From: Entoloma clypeatum
Taxonomy: Eukaryota; Basidiomycota; Agaricomycetes; Agaricales; Entolomataceae
DNA: 64,000 bases
Reading direction: 5' to 3'
Assembly (NCBI GenBank): GCA_963565915.1
Contig: OY751487.1
Location: forward strand, 1,116,001 to 1,180,000
Every line of letters begins with the position of its first letter. The stretch's first letter is position 1. The notes below the pieces were generated by a model. The model did not search any database, was not told the DNA's origin, and saw only the letters and a list, made by a program, of their open reading frames with translations. Of the stretch, positions 9,926 to 19,540 are shown piece by piece. Made by a program: the position numbers and the translations under genes.

Positions 9926-11345
9926 GGAACCTCCAGTACTCCTCTCGTCATTGTCCTCCAATGCATCCCCACATTCTCCACTTCTAACCGTTTCTTGCAG
10001 CCATTGCTGAGCAATCCCAAGCTGCCTACATTGGATACTTCATTATTGCCTAGCACCAGGCAGCCGTTGAGCATGACAGGTGACCGTTGGGAATAGCAGA
10101 TGGCCAAAGGCCATGAGGGGTCACTGTTGGGCTGAGCAAAGACCACTGCGAGTGGCAAGAGGGACAGATGAGCAGGGGAGGCAAGGGCAAGCAAAAAAAA
10201 TGTGATGGTAATTTCACAGACCGGTTACAAGTTTTGCTCAGATCACAACCTAACCTGGTTCAACCAGTGTTAACCACTGCAGCTGTTATGAGTGGTTAAA
10301 ATTACGAGTGATTGAAATCTTTTTTTCACAAGCAGGTAATTACACTAACTTTCAAACACTATCTGTGGGGCCAGATCTTTGATTTGGTCCTATTTTACAA
10401 GGCCATTACCAGAATCAGCATTCATTCTCATCTTCTCCTTGTTAATCAATGCATTTCAACATGTTTGATGTGTTTGATGTGTTCCTTTCTACAAAAGATG
10501 CCTAAACAAGAACCTGTGTCTAGTTACTACCCCCCAGCCAGCCTGAATATTGACAAAAATGTCAAATCATCAGCAAGAAGTCCCATTTTGGACACACCAC
10601 ACCCATATGACATGTCAAATGACAGAGCATGTGATACTGAATCCTGATTTCATTCCAGAACACATATTCATGCCGACAGCGTGAAAGTTAGATGTTGGAA
10701 AAGGGATCAAACATAGTATCTACAGTACTATTGTCAACCAGTAGTTCACGTCCACCAGTGGTTTGTGTTGTCACAATGTGACCCCCCGCAGAATTGACAC
10801 TCAGCTGATCATGTTGATTGTTCTTCCCCTTTCAGTTGACATCTTCGTGTCGCCTCTGGCGAACTTCAATGATAATGTAATAACAGATCACTTGAAGTCC
10901 AATATGGCAGGCTGGTGGGCATGACAACTCACCAAAATGGGCCGACTTTTCATCCTCAAACTTTGGAATATATTATCAACAGAATGTCTAGGGGGTGGCG
11001 GAACAGAAAAAATATACAGGGTGTTGAATTTTTTTTTTTGGGCCCCCCCCCCCTCCTTCCTAATTTAGTATGTTGTACTCACGCATATATGTTTTTCCAA
11101 GAATAAATGACATGAAAAACAAAAAAAAAACCATAAGCATGTGATGGGGAGCAGAAATGTATCACCTGGCCCCCTCTCGTTCCACACCATCCCAGCCCAC
11201 CTGCACCCAGCCCCATCATGCCCATTCCTCGACTCCTCACAGACAGCGGCGGGTGCACACAACCCCCTCCTGTGTCATGTTCACCCTGCCCAAGGGGATG
11301 CTGTGGGTCCAGGCTGTTCTGCCCCTGGTCATGCACGATGTTGTT

Positions 11346-11664
11346 GAGGGAGCTGGTCCCTGACTCATGAATGCCCTGGCTACCATCTTTGTCTTCTAAC
11401 CCCTAATGCAACACCAACTCAACACTGCCCGAGTTGTGCCAAGGGCATAGAAACGATGATACAAGAGATGAAGCCGGTCGTGCATGATGTCGTGAGGGAG
11501 CTGGTCCCTGACTCATGTGCATGTGGGTCTCTGACAAGGTGCTGGCGGGGTCGTCTGTAACATGGGAGCTAGAGAGGGACGGTTTTTACCCTGCCTGAGG
11601 GGATGCCATTGTGTGCAACATTGCAAAGGAGCTGGTCCCCGATGTGCATGTGTGGGTCTCTGAC
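11346..11664. repeat. degenerate short direct repeats
   Basis: GAGGGAGCTGGTCCCTGACT occurs at 11346-11365 and again at 11494-11513, preceded in both by TGCA(C/T)GATGTxGT. A third, weaker version lies near 11628. The phrase GGGTCTCTGACAAGGTGC is repeated near 11525 and 11653. The origin is unknown. Confidence 0.6.
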
Positions 11665-11818
11665 AAGGTGCCGGCAGGGTGGAGCACAAAAGAACCATTG
11701 AAAGGTGAGCGGGGCAGGTCACCTGCACGCTGGGCAAAGGGTTCGGTGGTTGTGTGGGACTGCCGTTTTTGGTAGGGTTATGTCATAATTCGGGGTTTGC
11801 AACTTTTTTACAATATGG

Positions 11819-11879
11819 AAAATCGAAGACTAGAGTTCTCTTGGAATTTCTATTACAGAGAACTCTAGTCTCCGATTTT
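11819..11879. repeat. inverted repeat / hairpin
   Basis: Two 23-nt arms (11819-11841 and 11857-11879) with one mismatch surround a 15-nt loop. The core arm is AGACTAGAGTTCTCT, perfectly inverted as AGAGAACTCTAGTCT. It could be a small-RNA precursor, a miniature transposon remnant or chance; no terminator role is evident. Confidence 0.75.
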
Positions 11880-12020
11880 TTGAAAATTGCGAGATGGAGG
11901 TGGCAGGCAAAATGTCACGCAAAATCACGCTTGGATCATGTGATGCCGTTGTTATCTTACATAACTCTATTGCACAAGTACTTCCCTTGACAGCCGTTGA
12001 CCCTCTTTTGTGGCCCCACC

Positions 12021-12960
12021 ATGCCCAATAAACCAACAGATCTTCAAACCGTCCTCAGTTCCGAAATCAAGTACGCCTATCAGAGTTCATCACAAACGAC
12101 GAGTTGATTACATCGACAATAGAGAATGGCACTTTCGTATGTCATCTATCCTCCATCACCATTGATCGGAATGAACAACCATTTTGTCTTTTAGACATTT
12201 ACTTTCACCAGCGGAATGCTTCCTCTCGACATGCTGCTCTTGAACTGCGCGATGCTGTGCTACGCTTGAGGCGTGACGGTGCTTTCGTTGCCGTCCCTCT
12301 GTTCCGAGTCAACGAGGATCCCATGGGTCCCCACCCCGTAGGTTCGTCCCTGCATTACCCGCCGCTGGGGAGAAAAAAACTTGGCTTTCCGCTCTAGGGT
12401 CGTATGAGATATGGGTGCCTTCGGAAACATTCTCCTCGGTGTTCTCTTATCTTTGTATGAACCGCGGCGACCTCAGGTGAGCTCCGGAGCACATCGGCCA
12501 GAACAAATTATTTGACTAATGGCTGGTGAATCGTAGTATACTTGTGCACCCTCTTACGCGTGAACAGGTGAGACAACCCCAAACAACCTCTTCACATTGA
12601 TCATTTTCCTCGGACATCTATTTTAGCGAACGTAAATCCCACTCAACTCTCATCCTCGCTGCCCAATCATATCATCACTATCAGGGACCACGAAAAGCGC
12701 AACGCTTGGATCGGCCCATCCTTCCCTCTCGACCTTGATACTCTCCCACTACGAAGCGACGAAATCCCGCTTCAATACCCAAGCCTCAGTCCGCAATTTT
12801 CTTGACTCGCCTTAATCAAATACTCATAACAAAAGCAGAGCTTGGATATACAAATACTTCCCCGACATTCACGCTCGAAGAACGCCGCAGGCTGGGAGAG
12901 AACATCGAACGCGTGCTGCTGGGAGAGAAAGAAGCTGCAAGGGCACCACCCAGGGAATGA
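12021..12960 (+). CDS. DOPA 4,5-dioxygenase-family protein (8 exons)
   Basis: Extradiol dioxygenase family that cleaves catecholic rings; in Amanita DODA this leads to betalamic acid. By eye the exons are 12021-12070, 12123-12136, 12195-12341, 12398-12476, 12537-12567, 12627-12631, 12685-12788 and 12839-12960. They total 552 nt, giving 183 residues, within the size of short family members. Family motifs in order: EIKEWHFHIYFHQRN (metal-binding His pair), VAVPLFRVNEDPMGPHPVGS, YEIWVPSETFSSVFSYL, NRGDL-SILVHPLTREQ, RTDHEKRNAWIGPSFPLDLD and a Glu/Arg-rich tail. All introns are GT-AG and 50-60 nt long. The 5-nt exon 6 and the GTCCGC donor of the last intron are unusual. Without exon 6 the frame breaks before DHEKRNAW. 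Physiological substrate unknown. Confidence 0.82.
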
Positions 12961-13564
12961 GGGTACTTGTGGTACTTGAGCTTGACTTTTTGAGTTTATC
13001 TGTGTGTTATGAAAGCTGTCTTTTCACGTTGCAACACGCGTGTACACTGCCAAACGAGGCCGGCTGATTCGCCCATTTCCAGCACAAATTCCAGCATGCT
13101 TCACCCGGATCTGGATGAGAGCCTGTTTCATGACGGGTAACCTCGAGTTCGGTGTGAACTTTCTGGCGCACGGCAATTGTGGCATGGAGGCCCTCGGGAC
13201 TCGGCATGGTCCTCGTCAGCACCAGTACTAATCGCCCAGCATCTCAACTGAAACGCCCGTCTTTCGCACTCAACAATTACTAGACGGCACCGGGAAATAT
13301 AGAGGCAACCTGCAACAAAGATGGATTGAGAGCCTCAAATGTATTCATCGTTACCCCGTCATCACTGCTGAGGAACGAATCTTCCGGTTTTCCCATTCTC
13401 AAGTCTTCAGTCTTTCTCGCGGTGCGTTTATAATATTCCTCTGGTCGCGTTCCTCTACACATTGAAACGCTAATGCTGGCAGGATCTTCATATAAAAAGC
13501 GGCTCAAAACATTCAACACCTATATCCTGATCTGCTTCCCGGCTCGATCATATCGATCTTCAAA
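12961..13564. other. intergenic region; promoter of the next gene
   Basis: No supported ORF. A TATAAAAAG box near 13491 and the sequence GCAGGATCTTCATA just before it recur upstream of the duplicate gene at 16156, so this is part of the duplicated promoter. Confidence 0.5.
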
Positions 13565-14869
13565 ATGTCACAGCCGAGTCACTTCCCCTATCACCACTAT
13601 GACGCACCCTTGAAGGATGCTAAGGCATCGCCGCACATATGGCAGATGATCCTGATATGCACGATCGCCGCTGTTCTCGTCCGACCCCTGTCTAGCTGGA
13701 TCTTACATCAGCGCCGAAAGAATGATCGGTTTCAAGGGCAGGCCCAATTTCCAGAACGTGCTTATGCTCCCAGCGATGATGAACTCTGCCAATTATCAGA
13801 CGACGCGTCAGAGACGGGTGAGTGCTCTGACCCGGAACCTCTGCTTGGTTTTCGCCAAGTCCGACCCCCGAATCAATCCTCTCGACGTCCATCAAGTCAT
13901 CCATATCTGCCTCCACAACTTTATATCGTCCCATACAGCACCGGAAACCCTCCAACCTTCCGCCGTTTCTCCCAAGCGATTCGTGCAGCAGAGCAACTTG
14001 AAACGGGGGAGTGGACGGTCACGATCACAATTGACACGGCCATGGTCGCTGAGCAGCACTCGCGGAACCAGCATCTCCGGGTCCTGGTTGAGGCCGTGAA
14101 CTGGTCGGTCGACCAGGCGCAGAGAACGGTACAGCTGCGGGTTCAGGTGGCAGCGGAAAGACACTGGAACCCGTATCTGAGGCGAGAAACGCTCAAGTTC
14201 ATCGAAAAATTACTCGAGCTCGGCGTTTCTCGCATGCAGATCAGAGCGGTGGACATTGACGTGCAGGCCCTGTCGGAGCCGCACGGACCCAGATGTATAC
14301 AGAACGGCACGACTTTCTCCCTTCCAATCCTCGAATCATTCAAGTTTAGTGGGAACTTGTATTTCGATCCCTCACAGCACTGGCGTGCTCTCTGGAGTCT
14401 CCCTTTCAGATCCCTGAGGACGCTTTGCTTGGATAACCTGGGCGAAAGCGGGCTTCATGTTCACGATTGCATCGCAATCCTTGTGGACTTCTGTGACAGT
14501 TCAGAACTCGAAACGTTTTCTGCGAGTCCTTTGGTTACCGGCGGAGCTCGACAGCCGCTATTGCTAGCGATGAACAAGAAGGAGATGGTATCTTTGACAT
14601 CGCTGTCGATCGGTTCTTTTGCCGATATTCGAGTATTCCTGGAATACATATTGTTCCCCCGCCTCGAAAGGGTTTCCCTCCGCCTTGGCAATCAAGACAC
14701 CATGCAAGCTTTCGTGGGCCTCGTCCGTTGGAGGTTCATCCAGTCTTCAGAGTTATATGGCGTGCCTGATCAAGTTGCAAGTCGAGACATCATTAGTCGC
14801 CTTGGATCGCACAATGAGGGATCGCATCGTCATGCAACCTCCAGCGGCCGGGTCTTGTATTGCAGCTAG
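13565..14869 (+). CDS. hypothetical protein with one N-terminal membrane segment (duplicate 1)
   Basis: 434 codons, single exon as read. The N-terminus MSQPSHFPYHHYDAP is followed by a hydrophobic segment at about residues 27-48 (WQMILICTIAAVLVRPLSSW). A disordered acidic/Ser-Pro stretch follows (PSDDELCQLSDDASETG, then RPPNQSSRRPSSHPYLPPQ), and then a structured region with leucine-rich character (LPILESFKFSGNLYFDPS, LPFRSLRTLCLDNLG, MVSLTSLSIGS). The C-terminal half resembles the LRR-like tails of mushroom F-box proteins, but no F-box is seen. The start is supported by alignment with the duplicate at 16156 (MTHPVHYHYHHYDAP). Function not recognised. Confidence 0.75.
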   Translation: MSQPSHFPYHHYDAPLKDAKASPHIWQMILICTIAAVLVRPLSSWILHQRRKNDRFQGQAQFPERAYAPSDDELCQLSDDASETGECSDPEPLLGFRQVRPPNQSSRRPSSHPYLPPQLYIVPYSTGNPPTFRRFSQAIRAAEQLETGEWTVTITIDTAMVAEQHSRNQHLRVLVEAVNWSVDQAQRTVQLRVQVAAERHWNPYLRRETLKFIEKLLELGVSRMQIRAVDIDVQALSEPHGPRCIQNGTTFSLPILESFKFSGNLYFDPSQHWRALWSLPFRSLRTLCLDNLGESGLHVHDCIAILVDFCDSSELETFSASPLVTGGARQPLLLAMNKKEMVSLTSLSIGSFADIRVFLEYILFPRLERVSLRLGNQDTMQAFVGLVRWRFIQSSELYGVPDQVASRDIISRLGSHNEGSHRHATSSGRVLYCS

Positions 14870-14929
14870 TAGCAAGCGTGGCGCTACGATAGCGCTTGCG
14901 ATAGAGTGATCATCAATTCTTTATTGCAT

Positions 14930-15560
14930 CATTTATCAATGTTACTCGATATAAAGAATCCTGCTGTCTTCAACACCTTCAGGCATGCCAGATCCCGAGC
15001 AATGGAATGATTGTCATATATATGAACTGGAATTGTGCAGAAAGGAGACAGACGTGAGGTCACCACCATTTGGAACGAACCCCGTCCGAAGCCTTACAGA
15101 CAGGGAGTAACAATTTACAGGAGCTGCCTGTTCCAATACTGTGCCACGTTAATTAATTGTTTGTTCGGTCTGTGACAGACCGCAAAACCAAAGACACATC
15201 CCCCATGGGCCCTGTTCAAGAGATTCCAAAGGTCTTCCTCAGTGATTGCGGTGGTAGTATAGGATATGCGGAAGGCTTTCAAGCTATAGGAGGAACGAGC
15301 GTGAAACCCTTTCATAGTTTGGCTTGACCAATTCTTTACAAGGCAAGCGGTACATGAGGTGCAATTCGGGGGAAAGTGACCGATACTTGAAGGTGCCCAG
15401 CATTGTGAGCGGTTCGAGAAGCAATAATCTTTATCAAGAGCGATAACAAACGAACAGGTGGGACCAATTTTAACGAGCCTGGGGTACTCGACAAAGACCC
15501 TATATCTGGATGGCTGAGGGAGGCCAACATTGACGAGGTTCTTCTTCCCTTTTCGGTACA
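14930..15560 (-). pseudogene. eroded F-box/LRR-like protein remnant
   Basis: The minus strand keeps blocks matching the C-terminal half of the gene at 17452-18831: LKAFRISYTTTAITEEDLWNLL parallels LTTFHISDATNAITEDDLGSLL. DNA blocks near 14955-15000 and 15060-15115 parallel 17500-17545 and 17612-17660. The frame is broken and the N-terminal F-box part is missing. Its place after gene 13565 mirrors the gene order 16156/17452, so it is the partner lost from the first duplication unit. Confidence 0.7.
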
Positions 15561-16155
15561 TTGAAACCCCCTGCGGCTGCGGTCGACACGGCCACCGTAC
15601 GGCGCAGCTCAAGCATCACATCGGTCGCGACAGCCAGGGGACGGGAAGGGTCAAAGGAGCTGGGCTAACAAAGCCAAACTCGCGCTCTCCAAATTGTTGT
15701 CACCCATTGACGACGATTTGCCAGTGTTCTGTATGTAACAGTATGCAGAGTGTGCTAGTGAGTGAGTTTCGGTAAGCCAGTTGGCAAAATAAAAGTCTGA
15801 TGCAGGTCAGTACCTATTCCCTCTTCGCGACAGGACAATTGGGACAACAATCGTCCAACGATCCACCTTTTCCCCAACGCAACCAACAATCAAATCTCAT
15901 GGAAAAACATAAGTGACCCATGTACTACAGGCGCGTCGTGGCCCCGTTGCGGTCAACGACCGGAACCTCCGATTTCCCCAGCGCTTTTTGGTGGTGCGTT
16001 TACAATAGTGTCATTCCAATCACATTCCTATAAAAGAATTGTTACTATTGCTGGGCAGGATCTTCATACGGGCATCTTCTCAAATTCTTTCACATCCTCA
16101 GACACCATTGCTTCCCGGTTCTACAGTCTACTCCTCGACCACATCTTCCCCTCAC
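15561..16155. other. intergenic duplicate region
   Basis: No gene seen. A block near 15580-15640 (GCGGTCGACACGGCCACC...) is similar to one near 19288-19350 (GCGGTCGACATGGCCACT...), marking the edge of the duplicated unit. A TATAAAAG box near 16031 precedes the next gene. Confidence 0.5.
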
Positions 16156-17414
16156 ATGACACACCCAGTTCACTACCATTATCACCATTATGACGCACCC
16201 TCGTCCGATACCAACGCATCGCCGAACATATGGTCGATGGTCCTCGTGTTCACGATCGCCGCTTTCCTCGCTAAGCTTTATGATTGGATCTTCAATCAAT
16301 GCCGAATCGACGGTCGGGCCCAACAGCGGCCCCAATTACCGGAACGCATTTATGCTCCCAGTGATGATGAACTCTGTCAATTATCAGACGATGCGTCAGA
16401 TACATCCGACGCGGAAAAATCCCCTCTTGGTCCTCGCCAAGTCCGACCTCCGAATCAATCCTCCAGACGTCCACCAAGTCACCCATATCTGCCTCCACAA
16501 CGCTATGTCGTCTCATACAGCACCGGAAACCCTTCAACCTTTCGCCGTTTCTCTCAGACGATCAGCGCCAAACAAATTGAAGCGAAGGAGTGGACGGTTA
16601 CGATCGCGATCGATACAATCATAATCACCGAGGAGCATTCGTGGAACCAACATCTCCGGGTCCTGGATGAGGCCGTGAACTGGTCGGTCGACCAGGCGGA
16701 GAGTACGGTAGAGCTGCAGATCCAGGTAGCAGCGGAGCCGCATTGGGACTCGCATCTCAGGCGAGAAACGCTCAAGTTCATCGAAAAAGTACTTGCGCTC
16801 GATCTTTCTCATATACAGATCAAAGGGATGGCCATTGACGTGCAGGCCCTGACGGAGCCGCGCGGACCCAGATATATACAGAACGGCATGACGTTCTCCC
16901 TTCCAATCCTCGAATCATTCAAGTTTAGCGGGAACTTGTATTTCGATCCCTCTCAGCACTGGCACGGTCTGTGGAATCTCCCTTTCAGAAGTCTAAAGAC
17001 GCTTGCTTGGATAACTTGGGCGAAAGCGGGCTTCATGTTCACGACTCCATCGCAATTCTTGACCTCTGTAACAGCTCAGTACTCGAGAAATTTTCCGTGA
17101 GTCCGCTGGTCACGGGAGGGGCTCGCCAGCCACTATTGCTAGCAATGACAAAGAAGGAGATGGTCTCTCTGACATCCTTGTCAATCAGTTCGTCGGACGA
17201 TATTCGACTCCTTCTGCGATGGATATCATTCCCTCGCCTGCAGCAAGTATCCCTTCGTCTTAAGAACCATGATTCAATGACTGCTTTTGAGGGGCACATC
17301 AACTGGAGGCTGATCACTGGAGCGGAACTGTATGGTGTCGATGATATTGCCACCCAAAGTATTGCATATGAACTCGGACACTACCCTAACAGAACAGATT
17401 TTTATGTGGGGTAG
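16156..17414 (+). pseudogene. hypothetical membrane-anchored protein (duplicate 2), frameshifted
   Basis: Close paralogue of 13565-14869 from MTHPVHYHYHHYDAP onward, with the same hydrophobic segment (IWSMVLVFTIAAFLAKL) and disordered linker. At about 17001-17006 it reads GACGCTTGCTTGG where the paralogue has GACGCTTTGCTTGG. Loss of one T moves translation out of frame to a stop at 17100, while the ancestral frame continues from about 16995 to TAG at 17412-17414 (CLDNLGESGLHVHDSIAIL, MVSLTSLSISS). Either a real inactivating deletion or a sequencing error in a short T run. Confidence 0.8.
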
Positions 17415-17451
17415 CTTGATGCGGACACTCGTAGTCTGTAAAGTACGATAA

Positions 17452-18831
17452 TTACCACTTCCCGTATTGAAACTCTTTGACGACTTGAAGCGATCGATAT
17501 AAAGTATCCTCCTCCTTTAATGCCTCAAGGACTTCCAGGTCGCGAGGAAAGGATCTGTCTTGAGCCCTATAGACCGAAATCATCCGCAGAACAGGCAACC
17601 GCGAAGTGACCATCCGGAACAAGACACCGTCTGAAACTCTGCACTCAGGGAGTGACAGGACTGAAAGTGAAGGCAGATTTCCTTTGCTAACAGCACGCGT
17701 CAATCGCTTGATTATCTGATCTGTAACAAATCGTAGGTTCAACCGCACATCTTCGAAGTGCTGCGCAAGTGGGGACTCTAGGAGGCTTCCCAAGTCATCC
17801 TCTGTGATAGCGTTGGTAGCGTCAGATATGTGGAATGTTGTCAGATTGCAGGAGGAGCGTGTTAGGAAGTCTTCGATATAGGCATATGACTCGGGTTGAC
17901 CCATTCCTTCCCGACGCGGGCCGTGCGCCAAGTGCAAGGACACGAGTCGAGGGAAAGTGACTCTGTTCAAGATGACAGCAGAATTATATCTCCATGCATC
18001 GATTTTGCAAACCTGGAGCTTCGGTAATGTTACCGGTGTAGTACGAACGTTTCCAGTTTCTGGCCATCGAATGGCAATTTCGAGTTCGAGAAGCTCCTGA
18101 CATGGTTGAAGCATACCTAGGAATTCGTCGACTGTGAAATCGAATTCATCCAAGTTGTAAATTGACACATGTGTCAAACGTGCCCATGGGACGTCTCCTG
18201 AGGAAGCTGAAGCTACAAGCTTATATTCGTATTCCCAGGTGACACGGTGGAGAGCGGGGGAAGAGTAGAGCGCACGCCAGACCTTATCTGCATTCGCATG
18301 GCTCCACCCTTGCAAGTATAAATGGGCACTCTCCAGCATCGGGGTGCTTCCTGGAGTCAAGTTCAGCAGTTCATGACCCGCGAATTTGTCGATGTAAAAG
18401 TGGATAGATCTCCATCGTTGTGAATGTTTGACGAAAAGGGCGAGGATTTGTTGCGTCGCAGCGGTTTGAGTAACGTCACCTTTGGACGTTTCCAAAAGTG
18501 AAAGAGTGAGCGGGCACACGCCTGTCCGCTCGAGCCAGAGTAGAATCAACGGCACATGGGACACCTTTGGTCCGAAGATCGCCAAAGAAGACCAAAGAGT
18601 AGGCATGGAAAGACAGATGTTTCTCCAATGAGAGCAAATTTGCCCGAGGATAATTGGATTGACCGTTCCATATTCCATCGCTGTGAGGGATGATACAAAA
18701 GTGTTGTATTTATGTTTCATGGGCGTCTCGTCGAGATAACGTCGGAAAATATCACCCACTAGCTCGGCCGGGAGGGACCGAATGGAAGGATGGCCGTTGC
18801 CTGGTTTTGAGCGACAGGAGAATGATGACAT
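17452..18831 (-). CDS. F-box protein with LRR-like C-terminus
   Basis: 459 codons. The F-box-like N-terminus at about residues 17-85 (IRSLPAELVGDIFRRYLDE, then ILGQICSHWRNICLSMPTLW) is the form typical of expanded mushroom F-box families. It would bind Skp1 in an SCF ubiquitin ligase. The rest is made of leucine-rich strands (LTHVSIYNLDEFDF, LPKLQVCKIDAW, LTTFHISDATNAITEDDL, LPSLSVLSLPECRVSDG) for target binding. It is paralogous to 19541-21010 and to the remnant at 14930-15560, and convergent with the frameshifted gene at 16156. The target is unknown. An upstream non-coding exon is possible. Confidence 0.85.
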   Translation of the reverse strand: MSSFSCRSKPGNGHPSIRSLPAELVGDIFRRYLDETPMKHKYNTFVSSLTAMEYGTVNPIILGQICSHWRNICLSMPTLWSSLAIFGPKVSHVPLILLWLERTGVCPLTLSLLETSKGDVTQTAATQQILALFVKHSQRWRSIHFYIDKFAGHELLNLTPGSTPMLESAHLYLQGWSHANADKVWRALYSSPALHRVTWEYEYKLVASASSGDVPWARLTHVSIYNLDEFDFTVDEFLGMLQPCQELLELEIAIRWPETGNVRTTPVTLPKLQVCKIDAWRYNSAVILNRVTFPRLVSLHLAHGPRREGMGQPESYAYIEDFLTRSSCNLTTFHISDATNAITEDDLGSLLESPLAQHFEDVRLNLRFVTDQIIKRLTRAVSKGNLPSLSVLSLPECRVSDGVLFRMVTSRLPVLRMISVYRAQDRSFPRDLEVLEALKEEDTLYRSLQVVKEFQYGKW

Positions 18832-19540
18832 TTCCGGCGTTTCAAGATCCAGCGACTTGTTCCCTATACATGAACAGAAAAATCCCTACGGGTCAAATAA
18901 CGGAAGCATCTGATCGAAAGAACTCACCATTTATTGGATACAGCGTGCCATGGAACCCAAGCATTATATGACTTAGGGGAAGGGGGGAACTCTTGATGAA
19001 GATTGATAGAAGAAGTTTACGAGTTAGTACGTGGCGGCCTGTGGAGGCAGGTAGACGAACAGACAGAACAAATTTCACAGAGGCTGCTCAATTCCCGATT
19101 TTAAGATGAAGTGCCTGCAGGGCTAAAGGGGGTACAAAGTCTCTGTAGCTAGGCACAACATCAGTCCGAAATACAAAGACCCAACAAAGACCCCCCATAC
19201 CTGGATAACCGACAGACGTTCGTTGTACTTTCTTCGTCCCTTTTTGGCAACCGTTAGTACGTCATTGAACCCAAGATCGCGGGTGCGGTCGACATGGCCA
19301 CTGGACAGCGGCACAAGCTCCAAGTCACATTGGTCGTGATAGCCAGGCAAGATAATACAAGTCGCATACATGCACTGAAAGGGAAAGCGGAAGTTATGTA
19401 TGGGCTAAACAGACGCAAACACTGCGCTCGTGGAATTCCGCAAAATTACGTGGCTCATACATACATAGTATTAAGGATAGAGCGACCCATGAAGATAGTA
19501 GTAAGATAAAAGCAAAAGCGACATATGCATAACACCAAGA

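Larger units (their letters stand above)
9926..12020. other. intergenic region without a recognised gene
   Basis: No convincing coding frame: the short ORFs lack motifs and overlap on both strands. The region holds a T-run/G/C-run junction near 11028-11055, a block of degenerate direct repeats at about 11320-11690, and a hairpin at 11819-11879. It may be old transposon debris. Confidence 0.5.

Noticed and set aside
9904..10194. Minus-strand ORF of 96 codons across the gypsy LTR edge
   Set aside because: It crosses the LTR boundary at 9925 into flanking DNA and has no motif.
11028..11057. T/G/C homopolymer junction as a transposon end
   Set aside because: No matching inverted end or target duplication found near it; simple sequence is enough to explain it.
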